From an uncultured Elusimicrobium sp. (GTDB taxonomy: Bacteria > Elusimicrobiota > Elusimicrobia > Elusimicrobiales > Elusimicrobiaceae): a stretch of DNA of 35,588 nucleotides. This document shows, one piece after another, positions 6,940 to 15,571 of the stretch. The notes beneath the pieces are model-generated. The model worked only from the letters and a program-made list of their open reading frames with translations, was not told where the DNA came from and did not search any database. The stretch spans positions 1 through 35,588 of the forward strand of contig CALAFB010000053.1 of NCBI GenBank assembly GCA_937891135.1, read 5' to 3'. Positions within the stretch are counted from its first letter, which is position 1. Each line of letters starts with the position of its first letter. The position numbers were made by a program, and so were the translations under genes.

Positions 6940-6948
6940 TGCTATACT
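6940..6948 (+). promoter_or_regulatory. Extended -10 promoter of the leader RNA and prepilin at 7207
   Basis: TTGC followed by TATACT (6943-6948) gives an extended -10 (TGn before the hexamer). No good -35 is seen. The leader start CTGTTTTTGG is 28 bases downstream, farther than in the copies at 4554 and 28978. Confidence 0.55.
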
Positions 6949-6976
6949 GATAAAGTAGTAAGTAAAAATTTGAAAT

Positions 6977-7170
6977 CTGTTTTTGGAACCGTATACAGCA
7001 TACGGTGGCGTTGCGAAAGCAACCCAGAGCAAGTCCAAGAATAGCCGATAGAGGCGCAACATGATGGGCCTTATGACCCCGTTGTATTGCGCCGAATGTT
7101 TGCCATTTATGGTATTCTACGGCTGTTTTGCTAAGGCACTTGCTCTGGCTTAGTGAATGTAGCCGTTTTT
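6977..7170 (+). ncRNA. Prepilin leader RNA, copy B (pseudoknotted 5' UTR)
   Basis: This is the clearest copy, filling the 394-base gap before the prepilin. Hairpin 1: ACCGTAT (6988-6994) with ATACGGT (7000-7006). Hairpin 2: GTTGC (7010-7014) closed by a GAAA tetraloop with GCAAC (7019-7023). Pseudoknot: CAGAGCAAGT (7025-7034) with ACTTGCTCTG (7138-7147), 10 pairs. Central hairpin: GGCGCAA (7053-7059) with TTGCGCC (7087-7093). 3' stem: ACGGCT (7119-7124) with AGCCGT (7161-7166), inner CTAAG (7131-7135) with CTTAG (7149-7153). TTTTT follows at once, so the 3' stem could end transcription. The paired bases differ from copy A while the pairing is kept. Confidence 0.78.
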
Positions 7171-7206
7171 GTTGGGTTTCAAAAGCAGCAAAAAGAGGTA
7201 AAACGT

Positions 7207-7926
7207 ATGAAAACTAACCAAAACACCCGGCGGGGTAAAACGCAAAATGATGTAACTAAAAATAAAAGTCATTCCCGGGAGTTGTTGCCGGGAATCCCCA
7301 CCACATTCAAAACACAAGGAGGAGAACCTGAACAAAAACTTTTCAGGATGACCCCTTTATTTGGCATGCGGCCTCGCGGGTATAGTAAAACAAGTTCAGC
7401 GGGTAAATCACGCGGCGCGGGCGTTGGGAGCACCGGAATGAGGGGGCTCGCCCGCGGGTTCACGCTTATTGAACTTTTGGTAGTCATTCTCATCATTGGC
7501 ATTTTAGCGGCAGTCGCCCTGCCGCAATACCAAAAAGCCGTATGGAAAGCTCGTTTTAGTGAAGCAAGTATGCTACGCACCAACCTTAAGAAAGCATGTG
7601 CTGTATATGCGTTGGAACACGGCTATCCAGAAAGCACAAAAGTGTTGACAAAAGAAGAGTTAGCAATAGAATTGCCGGATACGTACGAGTTAGACAATCA
7701 CGGCAGCTTTTATTGTTCGGAGTACATTTGTGTCAGTATGGCTATTGATAAAGATTACGGAATAGCAGTTGTTGGTGGTGTGCAGCATAATTCTCAACAG
7801 GCGGCTTATTTCGGCGAGGATGAAAAAAACGGTGGATATTGTTACTATTATGACGATGTGGGCAAAATATTTTGCGAACAAATTGCATCATCTTGGGGAT
7901 ATGACGATATAGCCGATGAGCGTTAA
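7207..7926 (+). CDS. Type IV prepilin with 84-residue leader peptide
   Basis: A filament subunit with the processing site ARG/FTLIELLVVI after residue 84, Glu5, and the conserved helix to ALPQYQKAV. The ATG at 7207 is preferred over the open frame back to 7153, because AGAGG lies just upstream and the earlier bases belong to the 3' stem of the leader RNA. The mature domain has Cys residues (ACAVY, YCSEYICVS, YCYYYDDVGKIFCEQ). The leader begins KTNQNTRRGKTQ, close to KKNNNTRRGYTQ of the prepilin at 28730. It is lengthened by palindromic repeats at about 7268-7355. The gene ends at a bidirectional terminator shared with recA. Confidence 0.88.
   Translation: MKTNQNTRRGKTQNDVTKNKSHSRELLPGIPTTFKTQGGEPEQKLFRMTPLFGMRPRGYSKTSSAGKSRGAGVGSTGMRGLARGFTLIELLVVILIIGILAAVALPQYQKAVWKARFSEASMLRTNLKKACAVYALEHGYPESTKVLTKEELAIELPDTYELDNHGSFYCSEYICVSMAIDKDYGIAVVGGVQHNSQQAAYFGEDEKNGGYCYYYDDVGKIFCEQIASSWGYDDIADER
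7268..7355 (+). repeat. Palindromic repeats inside a prepilin leader
   Basis: GTCATTCCCGG (from 7268) pairs with CCGGGAAT further right. A second palindrome, CCTGAA...TTCAGG at about 7327-7348, is followed by ATGACC. Read on the minus strand, the second is GGTCATCCTGAA followed by TTCAGG, the same unit as at 1651 and 20671. The coding frame stays open throughout. Confidence 0.65.
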
Positions 7927-7928
7927 CG

Positions 7929-7967
7929 AAAGACCGGGTAACAATTTTTTATTGTTACCCGGTCTTT
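7929..7967. terminator. Bidirectional terminator between prepilin and recA
   Basis: A perfect 17-base inverted repeat (AAAGACCGGGTAACAAT and its complement) around a TTTTT loop. It has A tracts on one side and T tracts on the other, and serves the convergent prepilin (plus) and recA (minus). Confidence 0.9.
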
Positions 7968-7978
7968 ATGTCAAAAGG

Positions 7979-9028
7979 TTATTTTTTTGTTGTTTTTTTG
8001 GCAGGTTCGGCTGTTTCCTCGGCCTTCTTGCCGTTGTAGTGTATGCCTAAATATTTCACATACAACTTATCTTCAATTTCAGCGGCCAGTTCCGGGTTGT
8101 CCTTTAAATACTGGCGCGCATTTTCGGCCCCTTGGCCGAGTTTTTCGTCGCCATAGATAAACCAACTGCCGCTTTTGTCAATGAGTCCGGCTTCCACACC
8201 TTTGTCAATAATGCACGCTTCGCGTGAAATACCTTGGCCTAAAATCATCGTAAATTCGGCCTGGCGGTACGGTGGGGCTACTTTGTTTTTGGTAACTTTT
8301 GCGCGTACGCGGGTGCCAATGACTTCGTCCCCTTTTTTGAGGTTTTCAATGCGCCGCACGTCAATACGCACAGATGCGTAAAATTTCAAGGCTAGTCCGC
8401 CGGGGGTCGTTTCCGGGTTGCCAAACATTACGCCGATTTTCTGGCGCAACTGGTTAATAAAAATAATACTCGTTTTGGTTTTATTAAGTAAACTGGTTAG
8501 TTTACGCAAGGCCTGGCTCATCAGGCGTGCTTGCAGACCCACGTGAGCATCGCCCATTTCGCCTTCAATTTCGGCTTGCGGCACGAGTGCGGCTACCGAG
8601 TCCACCACAATCAAATCAATCGCGCCCGAACGCACGAGTTTTTCCGCAATTTCCAACGCTTGTTCGCCGGAATCGGGTTGCGAAACTAATAGTTCGTCCA
8701 CATTTACACCTAAGTGCTGGGCATATACCGGGTCCAGCGCGTGTTCGGCGTCAATAAAGGCTACGGTGCCGCCCATTTTTTGGGTTTGCGCGGCTACGTG
8801 TAAAGAGAGCGTCGTTTTACCGCCGGCTTCCGGCCCGTAAATTTCAATTACGCGCCCGCGCGGCAGCCCGCCCACGCCCAAGGCCAAATCTAACGATAAG
8901 GCCCCTGTGGGAATGGCTTCCACTTTGGCAACGCTGCCGCCGCCTAATTTGCAAATGGCTTCTTTGCCAAAGGCCTTTTCAATTTGGCCCAGGGCTAAGT
9001 CTAATGCTTTTTGTTTATTTGCGTCCAT
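7979..9028 (-). CDS. recA: Recombinase A
   Basis: A 349-residue RecA, the ATP-dependent strand-exchange protein and co-protease for LexA-type repressors. The Walker A motif is GPEAGGKTT (residues 65-73); the usual GPESSGKTT has Ser-Ser where this has Ala-Gly, a conservative change around the catalytic Lys71. Other core motifs are FIDAEHALDP, SQPDSGEQALEI, VVDSVAALVP, the L1/L2 region (EGEMGDAHVGLQARLMSQALRKL, NQLRQKIGVMFGNPETTPGG) and KNKVAPPYRQAEF. The C-terminal tail is Lys, Glu and Ala rich. Its RBS AGGAGGA overlaps the clpC stop codon (11 bases between genes), so it is expressed from the clpC transcript at least in part. Confidence 0.98.
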   Translation of the reverse strand: MDANKQKALDLALGQIEKAFGKEAICKLGGGSVAKVEAIPTGALSLDLALGVGGLPRGRVIEIYGPEAGGKTTLSLHVAAQTQKMGGTVAFIDAEHALDPVYAQHLGVNVDELLVSQPDSGEQALEIAEKLVRSGAIDLIVVDSVAALVPQAEIEGEMGDAHVGLQARLMSQALRKLTSLLNKTKTSIIFINQLRQKIGVMFGNPETTPGGLALKFYASVRIDVRRIENLKKGDEVIGTRVRAKVTKNKVAPPYRQAEFTMILGQGISREACIIDKGVEAGLIDKSGSWFIYGDEKLGQGAENARQYLKDNPELAAEIEDKLYVKYLGIHYNGKKAEETAEPAKKTTKK

Positions 9029-9039
9029 AAAAATTCCTC

Positions 9040-11559
9040 CTAAATAAGTACCGTTTTCTTTTTTCCTGCTGCCGCGGCGGAGAACGTCAGTTTCCCGGCG
9101 GTTTTGTTAAAATCTACCTGTATTTTTGTGCCTGCTTTGGCACGGCTGACTAGGATATATTCAGCCAGCGGGTCTTCCAGTTCGCGCTGAATCGTGCGTA
9201 ACAAGGGCCGCGCGCCAAATTTGGCATCAAACCCTTTTTCCACCAAATATGCTTTGGCGGCCGGGGTTAGTTTAATAGAAAGTTGTTTATCTGCCAATTT
9301 ATAGTCCACTTTTTTAAGGGCCACATCCAAAATAGCAGTAATATTTTCTTTAGACAGCGAATGAAAGACGACAATCTCATCAATACGGTTGATAAATTCC
9401 GGATTAAACGTCTTTTTCACTTCGTCCATGACGTTTTGGCGCATATCTTTATATTCATCTTCGGCACTTTGCTGTGCGGTAAAACCTAAGGAATTACCTT
9501 TGTTGGTAATTTCACGCGCGCCGACGTTGGACGTCATAATCACAACGCAGTTTTTGAAACTTACTTTATGCCCCAAATTATCGGTTAACGCCCCTTCGTC
9601 TAATACTTGCAAGAGAATGTTGTAAATATCGGGGTGTGCTTTTTCCAATTCGTCCAAAACCACCACGCTGTACGGGCGGCGGCGAACGGCTTCGGTCAGT
9701 TGGCCGCCTTCTTCATACCCCACATAGCCGGGCGGCGCTCCAATTAAACGCGAAACCGCAAACTTTTCCATATATTCGGACATATCCAACCGGATCATCG
9801 CATCCTCGTCGCCAAACAGGAAGGTTGCCAAACTTTTGGCTAGTTCTGTTTTCCCTACGCCGGTAGGCCCTAGGAACAAGAACCCGCCAATCGGACGGTT
9901 TGGGTTGCCTAGCCCGGTACGGTTGCGGCGAATGGCTTGCGAAACGGCTTTTACAGCATCTTCCTGCCCGATAATGCGTTTGTGCAGGTGTTCTTCCATG
10001 TGTAAAATTTTGTCCATTTCGCTTTGCGTTAAGCGCGTAACGGGGATGCCCGTCCACTTAGAGGCTACGAGCGCAATATCTTCTTCCGTTACTTTGGGTG
10101 TAGATTTGCCATGGCTTTCCTGCCACTTTTTCTTCATCGCATCTACTTTAGCGCGTAGTGTTTTTTCGGTTTCTTTGGCTTGGGCTGCCTTTTCAAATTC
10201 TTTTTGAGCCATGTATTGTTCTTTTTCTTGCACGGCTTGGTTTAGTTCCGCCTGTTTTTGTTTAATTTCTGGCGGCAAAATGGCGTTTTTAAGGCGTGCC
10301 CGGGCCCCGGCTTCGTCAAAAAGGTCTAGGGCTTTATCTGGCAGTACGCGGTCCGTAATATAGCGGTCCGAAATAGTAGCGGCCGCGCGCATAGCTCCGT
10401 CGGTATATTTCACACCGTGATGTTCTTCGTATTTCGGGCGCAATCCTTTTAAAATGGTAATAGTTTGTTCCACGTCCGGCGGGTCCGCCACCACGGGCTG
10501 AAACCGGCGCTCTAAGGCGGTATCGGCCTCAATGTATTTGCGGTATTCGTCAAAGGTAGTGGCCCCGATACACTGTACTTCGCCGCGGGCTAAAGCGGGT
10601 TTTAACATATTGGACGCATCAATAGACCCTTCCGCCCCGCCGGCACCGATAATAGTGTGCAATTCATCAATAAAAATAATCGCATTTTTGGCGGCAGCCA
10701 GTTCATCAATGATATTTTTTAAGCGTTGTTCAAATTCGCCGCGGTACTTAGTCCCGGCGACGACAGACGCCATATCCAGGGCCAAGAGCCGTTTTTCAGC
10801 CAGTACGTCTGAAATTTCGCCCTTAGCAATTTTTTGGGCAAGTCCCTCTACAATAGCCGTTTTACCTACGCCGGGTTCCCCAATAAGTACCGGGTTATTT
10901 TTAGTACGGCGTGCTAAAATTTGTACCAGGCGTTCAATTTCTTCGTCGCGCCCGATAACCGGGTCCAACTGGTTTTTAGCGGCTAATGCGGTTAAATCCC
11001 GCGTATATTCATCTAACGTAGGGGTCCCGGTTTTTTTAGCCGGGGTTTCACGTACAGGGGCAGCCATTTCTTCTTCCGGTTCACGCGGTTGGGGGGTAGA
11101 TTTTTCCTCGTCGTTGGCTTGCCCGTCTCCCACAAAGTTAAGCACGGTTTCGCGCACAAGGGCTAAATTGAGCCCCAAGTTGGATAAAATCTTCCCGGCC
11201 ATGCCTTCTTCCTCGCGGATAAGCCCCAAGAGAATATGTTCGGTGCCGATATAACTGGAATTTAAAATTTGGGATTCTTCTACGGACATCTCCAGCACTT
11301 TTTTAGCGCGCGGCGTAAACGGAATTTCGCCCAAGAGCATAATGGTATCACCGATACCAACCATTTTTTCAATTTCCAACCGTACCTTGCGGAAACTCAC
11401 TCCTAAAGTTGTTAAAATTTTGTTAGATACCGTCCCTTCAATAGCGCACAGCCCCAGTAAAATATGTTCGGTGCCGACGTAGTCGTGATTCAAGCGTTTA
11501 GCTTCTTCCTGCGCGATGAGAATGATTTTTTGCGCGTTTTCGGTAAATCGTTTGGCCAT
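9040..11559 (-). CDS. clpC: ATP-dependent Clp protease ATPase ClpC
   Basis: An 839-residue HSP100 unfoldase that feeds proteins to ClpP. Two Clp_N repeats occupy about residues 1-145 (both with YVGTEHILLGL or YIGTEHILLGL). The first AAA+ domain has Walker A GEPGVGKT at 227-234 and IIFIDELHT near 295. A middle coiled coil with a UVR-like segment (EKEQYMAQKEFEKAAQAKETEK) lies around 445-470. The second AAA+ domain has Walker A GPTGVGKT at 564-571. The middle domain is short, as in ClpC rather than ClpB. Upstream AGAGG is spaced 11 bases from the ATG. It is the first gene of a clpC-recA pair. The neighbours mcsA/mcsB and ctsR found with clpC in Firmicutes are absent. Confidence 0.95.
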   Translation of the reverse strand: MAKRFTENAQKIILIAQEEAKRLNHDYVGTEHILLGLCAIEGTVSNKILTTLGVSFRKVRLEIEKMVGIGDTIMLLGEIPFTPRAKKVLEMSVEESQILNSSYIGTEHILLGLIREEEGMAGKILSNLGLNLALVRETVLNFVGDGQANDEEKSTPQPREPEEEMAAPVRETPAKKTGTPTLDEYTRDLTALAAKNQLDPVIGRDEEIERLVQILARRTKNNPVLIGEPGVGKTAIVEGLAQKIAKGEISDVLAEKRLLALDMASVVAGTKYRGEFEQRLKNIIDELAAAKNAIIFIDELHTIIGAGGAEGSIDASNMLKPALARGEVQCIGATTFDEYRKYIEADTALERRFQPVVADPPDVEQTITILKGLRPKYEEHHGVKYTDGAMRAAATISDRYITDRVLPDKALDLFDEAGARARLKNAILPPEIKQKQAELNQAVQEKEQYMAQKEFEKAAQAKETEKTLRAKVDAMKKKWQESHGKSTPKVTEEDIALVASKWTGIPVTRLTQSEMDKILHMEEHLHKRIIGQEDAVKAVSQAIRRNRTGLGNPNRPIGGFLFLGPTGVGKTELAKSLATFLFGDEDAMIRLDMSEYMEKFAVSRLIGAPPGYVGYEEGGQLTEAVRRRPYSVVVLDELEKAHPDIYNILLQVLDEGALTDNLGHKVSFKNCVVIMTSNVGAREITNKGNSLGFTAQQSAEDEYKDMRQNVMDEVKKTFNPEFINRIDEIVVFHSLSKENITAILDVALKKVDYKLADKQLSIKLTPAAKAYLVEKGFDAKFGARPLLRTIQRELEDPLAEYILVSRAKAGTKIQVDFNKTAGKLTFSAAAAGKKKTVLI

Positions 11560-11596
11560 AAACAGTAAAACCTCTATGAAAAAAGTGATTATTCCT

Positions 11597-11602
11597 ATTA
11601 TA
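11597..11602 (-). promoter_or_regulatory. Probable -10 of the clpC-recA promoter
   Basis: On the minus strand TATAAT lies about 38 bases before the clpC ATG. The -35 region at 17 bases (AATACA) is poor, so this is a partial match only. Confidence 0.4.
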
Positions 11603-11683
11603 TAAAAAATTAGTTTATTTGTATTTGTTTCTGTTGGAAAGATTTACATTTGTATAATTTCCTTTTCTAATCAATTTTTACGC

Positions 11684-11712
11684 TTGCCAAGCGGAACTGC
11701 TTTAGGTATAGT
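11684..11712 (+). promoter_or_regulatory. Promoter of the alcohol dehydrogenase gene
   Basis: TTGCCA (11684-11689), a 17-base spacer and TATAGT (11707-11712), ending 30 bases before the ATG at 11743. Confidence 0.65.
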
Positions 11713-11742
11713 ACCCATACACTAACACAGGAGGTGTTTTAT

Positions 11743-12957
11743 ATGTGGGAACAAGAAATTGATATTCACCAAGTGCGGGAAATCCGCGCGCGTACGACCG
11801 TCTTTTTAGGCGTGGGCGCCATTACTAAAATAGACGATATCTGTGCCGACCTTAAAAAGCGCGGTCTTACCAAACTCCTCGTCATTACGGGCAAAGGGGC
11901 CTACAAAAAAACAGGCGCGTGGGACCACGTAGTTAAAGCATTTGACAAATACGGCCTTACCTACGTGCATTACGATAAAGTAACCCCGAACCCGAATACC
12001 CACCACGTGAACGAGGCCGCCCAACTGGCCCAGGATTTCGGCGCGCAAGCCGTACTGGCGATTGGCGGCGGGTCTGCCATTGATGCGGGTAAAAGCGTGG
12101 CTATTCTCTTAAAATACCCTGGAAAAACGGCTGAAGACGTGTACGAATTTCGCTTCACGCCTACCGACGCTGCACCGATTGTGGCCATTAACTTAACACA
12201 CGGCACAGGTTCGGAAGCCAACCAGTTTGCGGTGGTTTCTATTGAAGAAAAGAACTACAAGCCCGCCATTGCGCTGCCGTGCATCTACCCGCTCTATGCC
12301 ATTGATGACCCGGCTCTAATGACCGGGCTTAGCGAGGACCAAACGCGCTACGTGTCTATTGATGCGGTCAACCACGTGGTGGAAGCGGCTACTACCAAAA
12401 CCACTTCGCCGTACGCGGTGGATTTGGCGATTGCGGTTACGTGGCTCGTCTATAAATATTTGCCCGTGGCCTTAAAAGACCCGAAAAATTTAGAGGCGCG
12501 CTATTTCTTGGCGTATGCGGCTTTAATTGCGGGCTTGAGTTTTGACAACGGGCTACTGCACTATACGCACGCGCTGGAGCACCCGCTTTCCGGCGTGAAC
12601 CCAAACTTGACGCACGGCTTAGGGCTAGCCATGCTGCTGCCGGCTGTCATCAAGCACATCTACAAGGCCAAACCTAAGACGTTGGCTGAGGTGTTAAAAC
12701 CCATGGTGCCCGGCTTAAAAGGTAATGCCGATGAAGCCGACCTGGCTGCCCACGGTATAGAAAAATGGTTGTTTAGTGTGGGAGCCACACATAAACTGGC
12801 CGACGAAGGGTTTACGGAGGGCGACGTAGAAAAACTCGTATGCTTAGCATTTGAAACCCCTTCATTGGGCGGGCTACTCTCTATTGCGCCCACGCAAGCC
12901 ACCAAAGACACGGTATGGGCCATTTACAAAGAGTCTTTACACCCTTACCGTAAGTAA
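11743..12957 (+). CDS. Iron-containing alcohol dehydrogenase
   Basis: A 404-residue group III alcohol dehydrogenase that interconverts an alcohol and an aldehyde with NAD(P)H, probably in fermentation. The nucleotide loop is GGGSAIDAGKSVA (residues 108-120). The metal ligands expected from the family are Asp207 and His211 in SIDAVNHVVEA, His276 in THALEHPLSG and His291 in THGLGLAM. The ATG at 11743 is preferred to the GTG at 11734, because AGGAGG (11729-11734) would overlap the GTG. The gene has its own promoter and terminator. The exact substrate (ethanol, butanol, 1,3-propanediol) cannot be told from sequence. Confidence 0.92.
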   Translation: MWEQEIDIHQVREIRARTTVFLGVGAITKIDDICADLKKRGLTKLLVITGKGAYKKTGAWDHVVKAFDKYGLTYVHYDKVTPNPNTHHVNEAAQLAQDFGAQAVLAIGGGSAIDAGKSVAILLKYPGKTAEDVYEFRFTPTDAAPIVAINLTHGTGSEANQFAVVSIEEKNYKPAIALPCIYPLYAIDDPALMTGLSEDQTRYVSIDAVNHVVEAATTKTTSPYAVDLAIAVTWLVYKYLPVALKDPKNLEARYFLAYAALIAGLSFDNGLLHYTHALEHPLSGVNPNLTHGLGLAMLLPAVIKHIYKAKPKTLAEVLKPMVPGLKGNADEADLAAHGIEKWLFSVGATHKLADEGFTEGDVEKLVCLAFETPSLGGLLSIAPTQATKDTVWAIYKESLHPYRK

Positions 12958-12971
12958 AAATAGTTACTAAA

Positions 12972-12999
12972 AACAGCCCCCTTGCCTGGGGGCTGTTCT
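12972..12999 (+). terminator. Intrinsic terminator after the alcohol dehydrogenase
   Basis: ACAGCCCCC (12973-12981) pairs with GGGGGCTGT (12988-12996), followed by TCTCTTTT. Confidence 0.8.
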
Positions 13000-13021
13000 C
13001 TTTTAATATTCGTTCGGTAAA

Positions 13022-13027
13022 TATGCT
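13022..13027 (+). promoter_or_regulatory. -10 of a nearly leaderless promoter
   Basis: TATGCT lies only 11 bases before the ATG at 13039, and there is no Shine-Dalgarno sequence between them. The same TATGCTA and 11-base spacing precede fmt at 33439. Confidence 0.45.
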
Positions 13028-13038
13028 ATAGTGTGAAT

Positions 13039-13422
13039 ATGGACACATTTATTTTAGCTGCGTTTGGGCTTCTGTTTGGAGGGGTTGGCGGGTGGTTGCT
13101 ATGGTCCGAATGGCAGTTTTTTAGACGGGCGATTCGGATACCGGGCGTAGTGGTATCTTATGAAGAGCGGCGTGGTCATAAAGGGGAGAGGGTTTATGCT
13201 CCCGTGGCTGCGTTTGAATTAGACGGGGAAAGACGCCAAGTAACCGGGTCTATCTATTCTTCCGGCAAACCCAAAATGGGGAAACAATGTGTGATAGGTG
13301 TGGACCCGTATAACCTAGACAAAGCCCGTATTTATTCTAAGTGGAATTATATATTTTCCGGTTTGTTTTTAATAATTGGGATTGGGTTACTGGTGGGTGC
13401 GGTGGTCAGTTGTTTTGCTTAG
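13039..13422 (+). CDS. DUF3592-like small membrane protein
   Basis: A 127-residue protein with a transmembrane helix at each end (about residues 3-22 and 101-124) and a soluble beta-type middle segment. The middle carries GVVVSYEERRGHKGERVYAPVAAFELDGERRQVTGS and KPKMGKQCVIGVDPYNLDKARI. This matches the layout of DUF3592 proteins: helix, a domain with xPVVxF and a vDPxxP-like turn, then helix. Function is unknown. The ATG at 13039 is preferred; a GTG at 13033 in the same frame is possible. There is no RBS, and the ATG lies 11 bases past a -10-like hexamer, so initiation may be leaderless. Confidence 0.65.
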   Translation: MDTFILAAFGLLFGGVGGWLLWSEWQFFRRAIRIPGVVVSYEERRGHKGERVYAPVAAFELDGERRQVTGSIYSSGKPKMGKQCVIGVDPYNLDKARIYSKWNYIFSGLFLIIGIGLLVGAVVSCFA

Positions 13423-13426
13423 GAAG

Positions 13427-14722
13427 TTACCGTACGCCCTTTACACTTTCAAAAAACTGCCGTACGCGTGAGTCGCATTGAACGTCCGAAGTTAAAATCG
13501 GGCGTTTTAAATGTACGCCGGCAAGTGTGCGGCAACGGCTTAATGCCACATACGTCTGCCCCGTGGCAAATGCCCCGCGTCCCATATCCAAATAAATATT
13601 ATCAAACGTCAGCCCCTGTGATTTGTGCACCGTAATTGCCCACGCCAGTTTTAAGGGGTACTGCTTAAAAAATCCTTTTACCTTGGGGGCCAATTTTTGC
13701 GTAAGCGGATTAAACTCATAAAATACTTCGTCCCATACGTGGGGTTGCACGTCGTAAACCGCGCCTTTAATTTCTACTTGAATAAAATCTTTTCCTAGGT
13801 CGTACACGGTGCCGATATCGCCGTTGACCCAGTTGTCGTCATTGACGAGCATCATAATTTTAGCCCCTTTTTTTAGATGCAGTTCGCGGTCAGCCGGCGG
13901 GGTTTTCGTAAATGTTTCGTCTGCTGTAGCTGTGTAAATAAATTCTTGCCCGGGCAGTTTGGCCAGTTGGCTGCGGTTGCGTTGGGCAGCTGCGTAATTG
14001 GTAGTAGCCAGTAAAATACTGTTTTCTACCACGTCGGGCGTTTCGGCCGAAACGTGCGTATTTAACTGGGCATCCAGTTGCGGCTGGCCCACGCGTCCTT
14101 CGCGGATTTGGTTTAATAGCGCGGCATAATCCCGGTCGGCCGATTGGCGGAAAATGCGTTTTAACTCAAACACTTCCAGCGGCAGCCGTTTTAAGACGTG
14201 CGCTTCAAAAAAGTACGGGCTCGCGTAGCGTTCGTTGAAATAGTTAAACAGTCCGCTGTGCTCGTTTTCTTCCACGGGCGGGAGTTGGAATAAATCGCCA
14301 AATAAAATAACTTGCTTGCCGCCAAAGGGGTCGGAAGAACGGGTGGAAATTTGCAAAATATGGTCTAGCGCATCTAATAAATCAGCGCGTAACATAGATG
14401 CTTCATCAATGACGAGTGTGTCAAAACTTTCCACCGTCTTGCGCGGCAGGCGGCGCAAAATAGAAAAGTCCAATAAATTGCCGGGTTTTAAGCGGAAGAA
14501 CGAATGTACCGTCTGCCCGTGTACGTTAATAGCGGCTAGCCCGGTAGTAGCCAACACCACGATGTTTTGGGCCGTATGTTGGGCAAAGTATTTTAAAAGG
14601 GTGGTTTTCCCCGTGCCGGCGCGCCCGGTAATAAAAATAAGCGGCCTAATAGCGGGTTTACTTTCTAAAAGTGCCAATGCATCTTTAAATTCATCCGTTA
14701 AAATGGGGAGTTTTTCGGGCAT
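13427..14722 (-). CDS. Pif1/RecD-like superfamily 1 DNA helicase
   Basis: A 431-residue ATPase. Motifs in order: Walker A GRAGTGKT (33-40), the Pif1-type TTGLAAINVHGQTVHSFF (59-76), Walker B VIDEAS (104-109), GDLFQLPPV (motif III), FELKRIFRQS (motif IV), and near the C-terminus AWAITVHKSQGLTFDNIYLDMG and TYVALSRCRTLAGVHL. These are the motifs of Pif1/Dda-type 5'-3' helicases, which unwind forks, R-loops or G-quadruplexes. The gap to the upstream zupT-like gene on the same strand is 18 bases, so the two may be cotranscribed with no obvious functional link. Confidence 0.88.
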   Translation of the reverse strand: MPEKLPILTDEFKDALALLESKPAIRPLIFITGRAGTGKTTLLKYFAQHTAQNIVVLATTGLAAINVHGQTVHSFFRLKPGNLLDFSILRRLPRKTVESFDTLVIDEASMLRADLLDALDHILQISTRSSDPFGGKQVILFGDLFQLPPVEENEHSGLFNYFNERYASPYFFEAHVLKRLPLEVFELKRIFRQSADRDYAALLNQIREGRVGQPQLDAQLNTHVSAETPDVVENSILLATTNYAAAQRNRSQLAKLPGQEFIYTATADETFTKTPPADRELHLKKGAKIMMLVNDDNWVNGDIGTVYDLGKDFIQVEIKGAVYDVQPHVWDEVFYEFNPLTQKLAPKVKGFFKQYPLKLAWAITVHKSQGLTFDNIYLDMGRGAFATGQTYVALSRCRTLAGVHLKRPILTSDVQCDSRVRQFFESVKGVR

Positions 14723-14740
14723 ACTTCTATTATAACTTTT

Positions 14741-15511
14741 TTAGAAAACGAGTAATACAACCGCCATCACCGCCATGCCGGCCAGTACGCCGCTAATGAC
14801 TTGGTGTCCGTGTCCGTAATCGTGTGCGGTGGGCAGGAGTTCATCCAATGCCAAATAGACCATAATCCCGGCTACAGCCGCAAACAATACGCCTAAAATA
14901 GCCTCGTGTAAGAAATAATCCAAAATAAAATATCCAACCACGGCTCCAACGGGTTCTGCCATGCCGGAAGCCGCGCTGGCCCAAAATGCTTTTTTCCGGC
15001 TGCCTGTAGAGTGATAAACCGGCAGCGCAACGGCCATTCCTTCCGGGATATTATGAATGGCCACCGCCACGGCAATAGAGAGGCCCAGCGTAAGGTTATC
15101 CAGGGCCGAGAAAAACGTCGCTAGCCCTTCCGGGAAGTTGTGCAGCATCAAGGCAAGGGCCGTAAACAGCCCGGTACGTTTTAATTTGGCAGAAGGGCTC
15201 AAGGTGGTTTCTTTGACGTGCAAGGGGGGGAGTAAACGGTCCACGCCTAAGGCCACAAGCGTTCCCGCAAAAAAGAGCCCTACGGCTAGCCACGCGCCCG
15301 CCGAAGGGCCATATAATAAAGTAAGTGCGTTTTTGGCATGCGGCAATAGTTCCGCAAACGATACATACAGCATAACCCCGGCCGAAAATCCAAGCCCCAC
15401 AGCGAGTGCCGCCAAATTTTCCTTCTTAATGAAGAACGACAGCACCCCGCCCGCCGCACTGGCGGCCCCGGCCAAAAAACTAAGTACAAACGCAGTAACA
15501 AGCGCAGTCAT
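14741..15511 (-). CDS. zupT: ZIP-family metal transporter (ZupT-like)
   Basis: A 256-residue inner-membrane protein with about eight hydrophobic segments. The two metal-site signatures of ZIP transporters are present: HNFPEG (124-129) in helix 4 and HNIPEG (153-158) in helix 5, plus SFAELLPHA in helix 2. It should carry Zn2+ or other divalent cations (Fe2+, Mn2+) into the cytoplasm. The cytoplasmic loop between helices 3 and 4 (about 93-112) lacks the long His-rich stretch of some members. It is the first gene before the helicase. No metal regulator or operator was recognised. Confidence 0.9.
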   Translation of the reverse strand: MTALVTAFVLSFLAGAASAAGGVLSFFIKKENLAALAVGLGFSAGVMLYVSFAELLPHAKNALTLLYGPSAGAWLAVGLFFAGTLVALGVDRLLPPLHVKETTLSPSAKLKRTGLFTALALMLHNFPEGLATFFSALDNLTLGLSIAVAVAIHNIPEGMAVALPVYHSTGSRKKAFWASAASGMAEPVGAVVGYFILDYFLHEAILGVLFAAVAGIMVYLALDELLPTAHDYGHGHQVISGVLAGMAVMAVVLLVF

Positions 15512-15571
15512 ACCTATACTATAGCAATTTAGCCGGGGCCAGCAAACCGAAAATTTTGAAGATTCTTCCAG

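Noticed and set aside
10532..11254. A 240-codon open frame opposite clpC
   Set aside because: It is the antisense shadow of a well-conserved gene, with no RBS.
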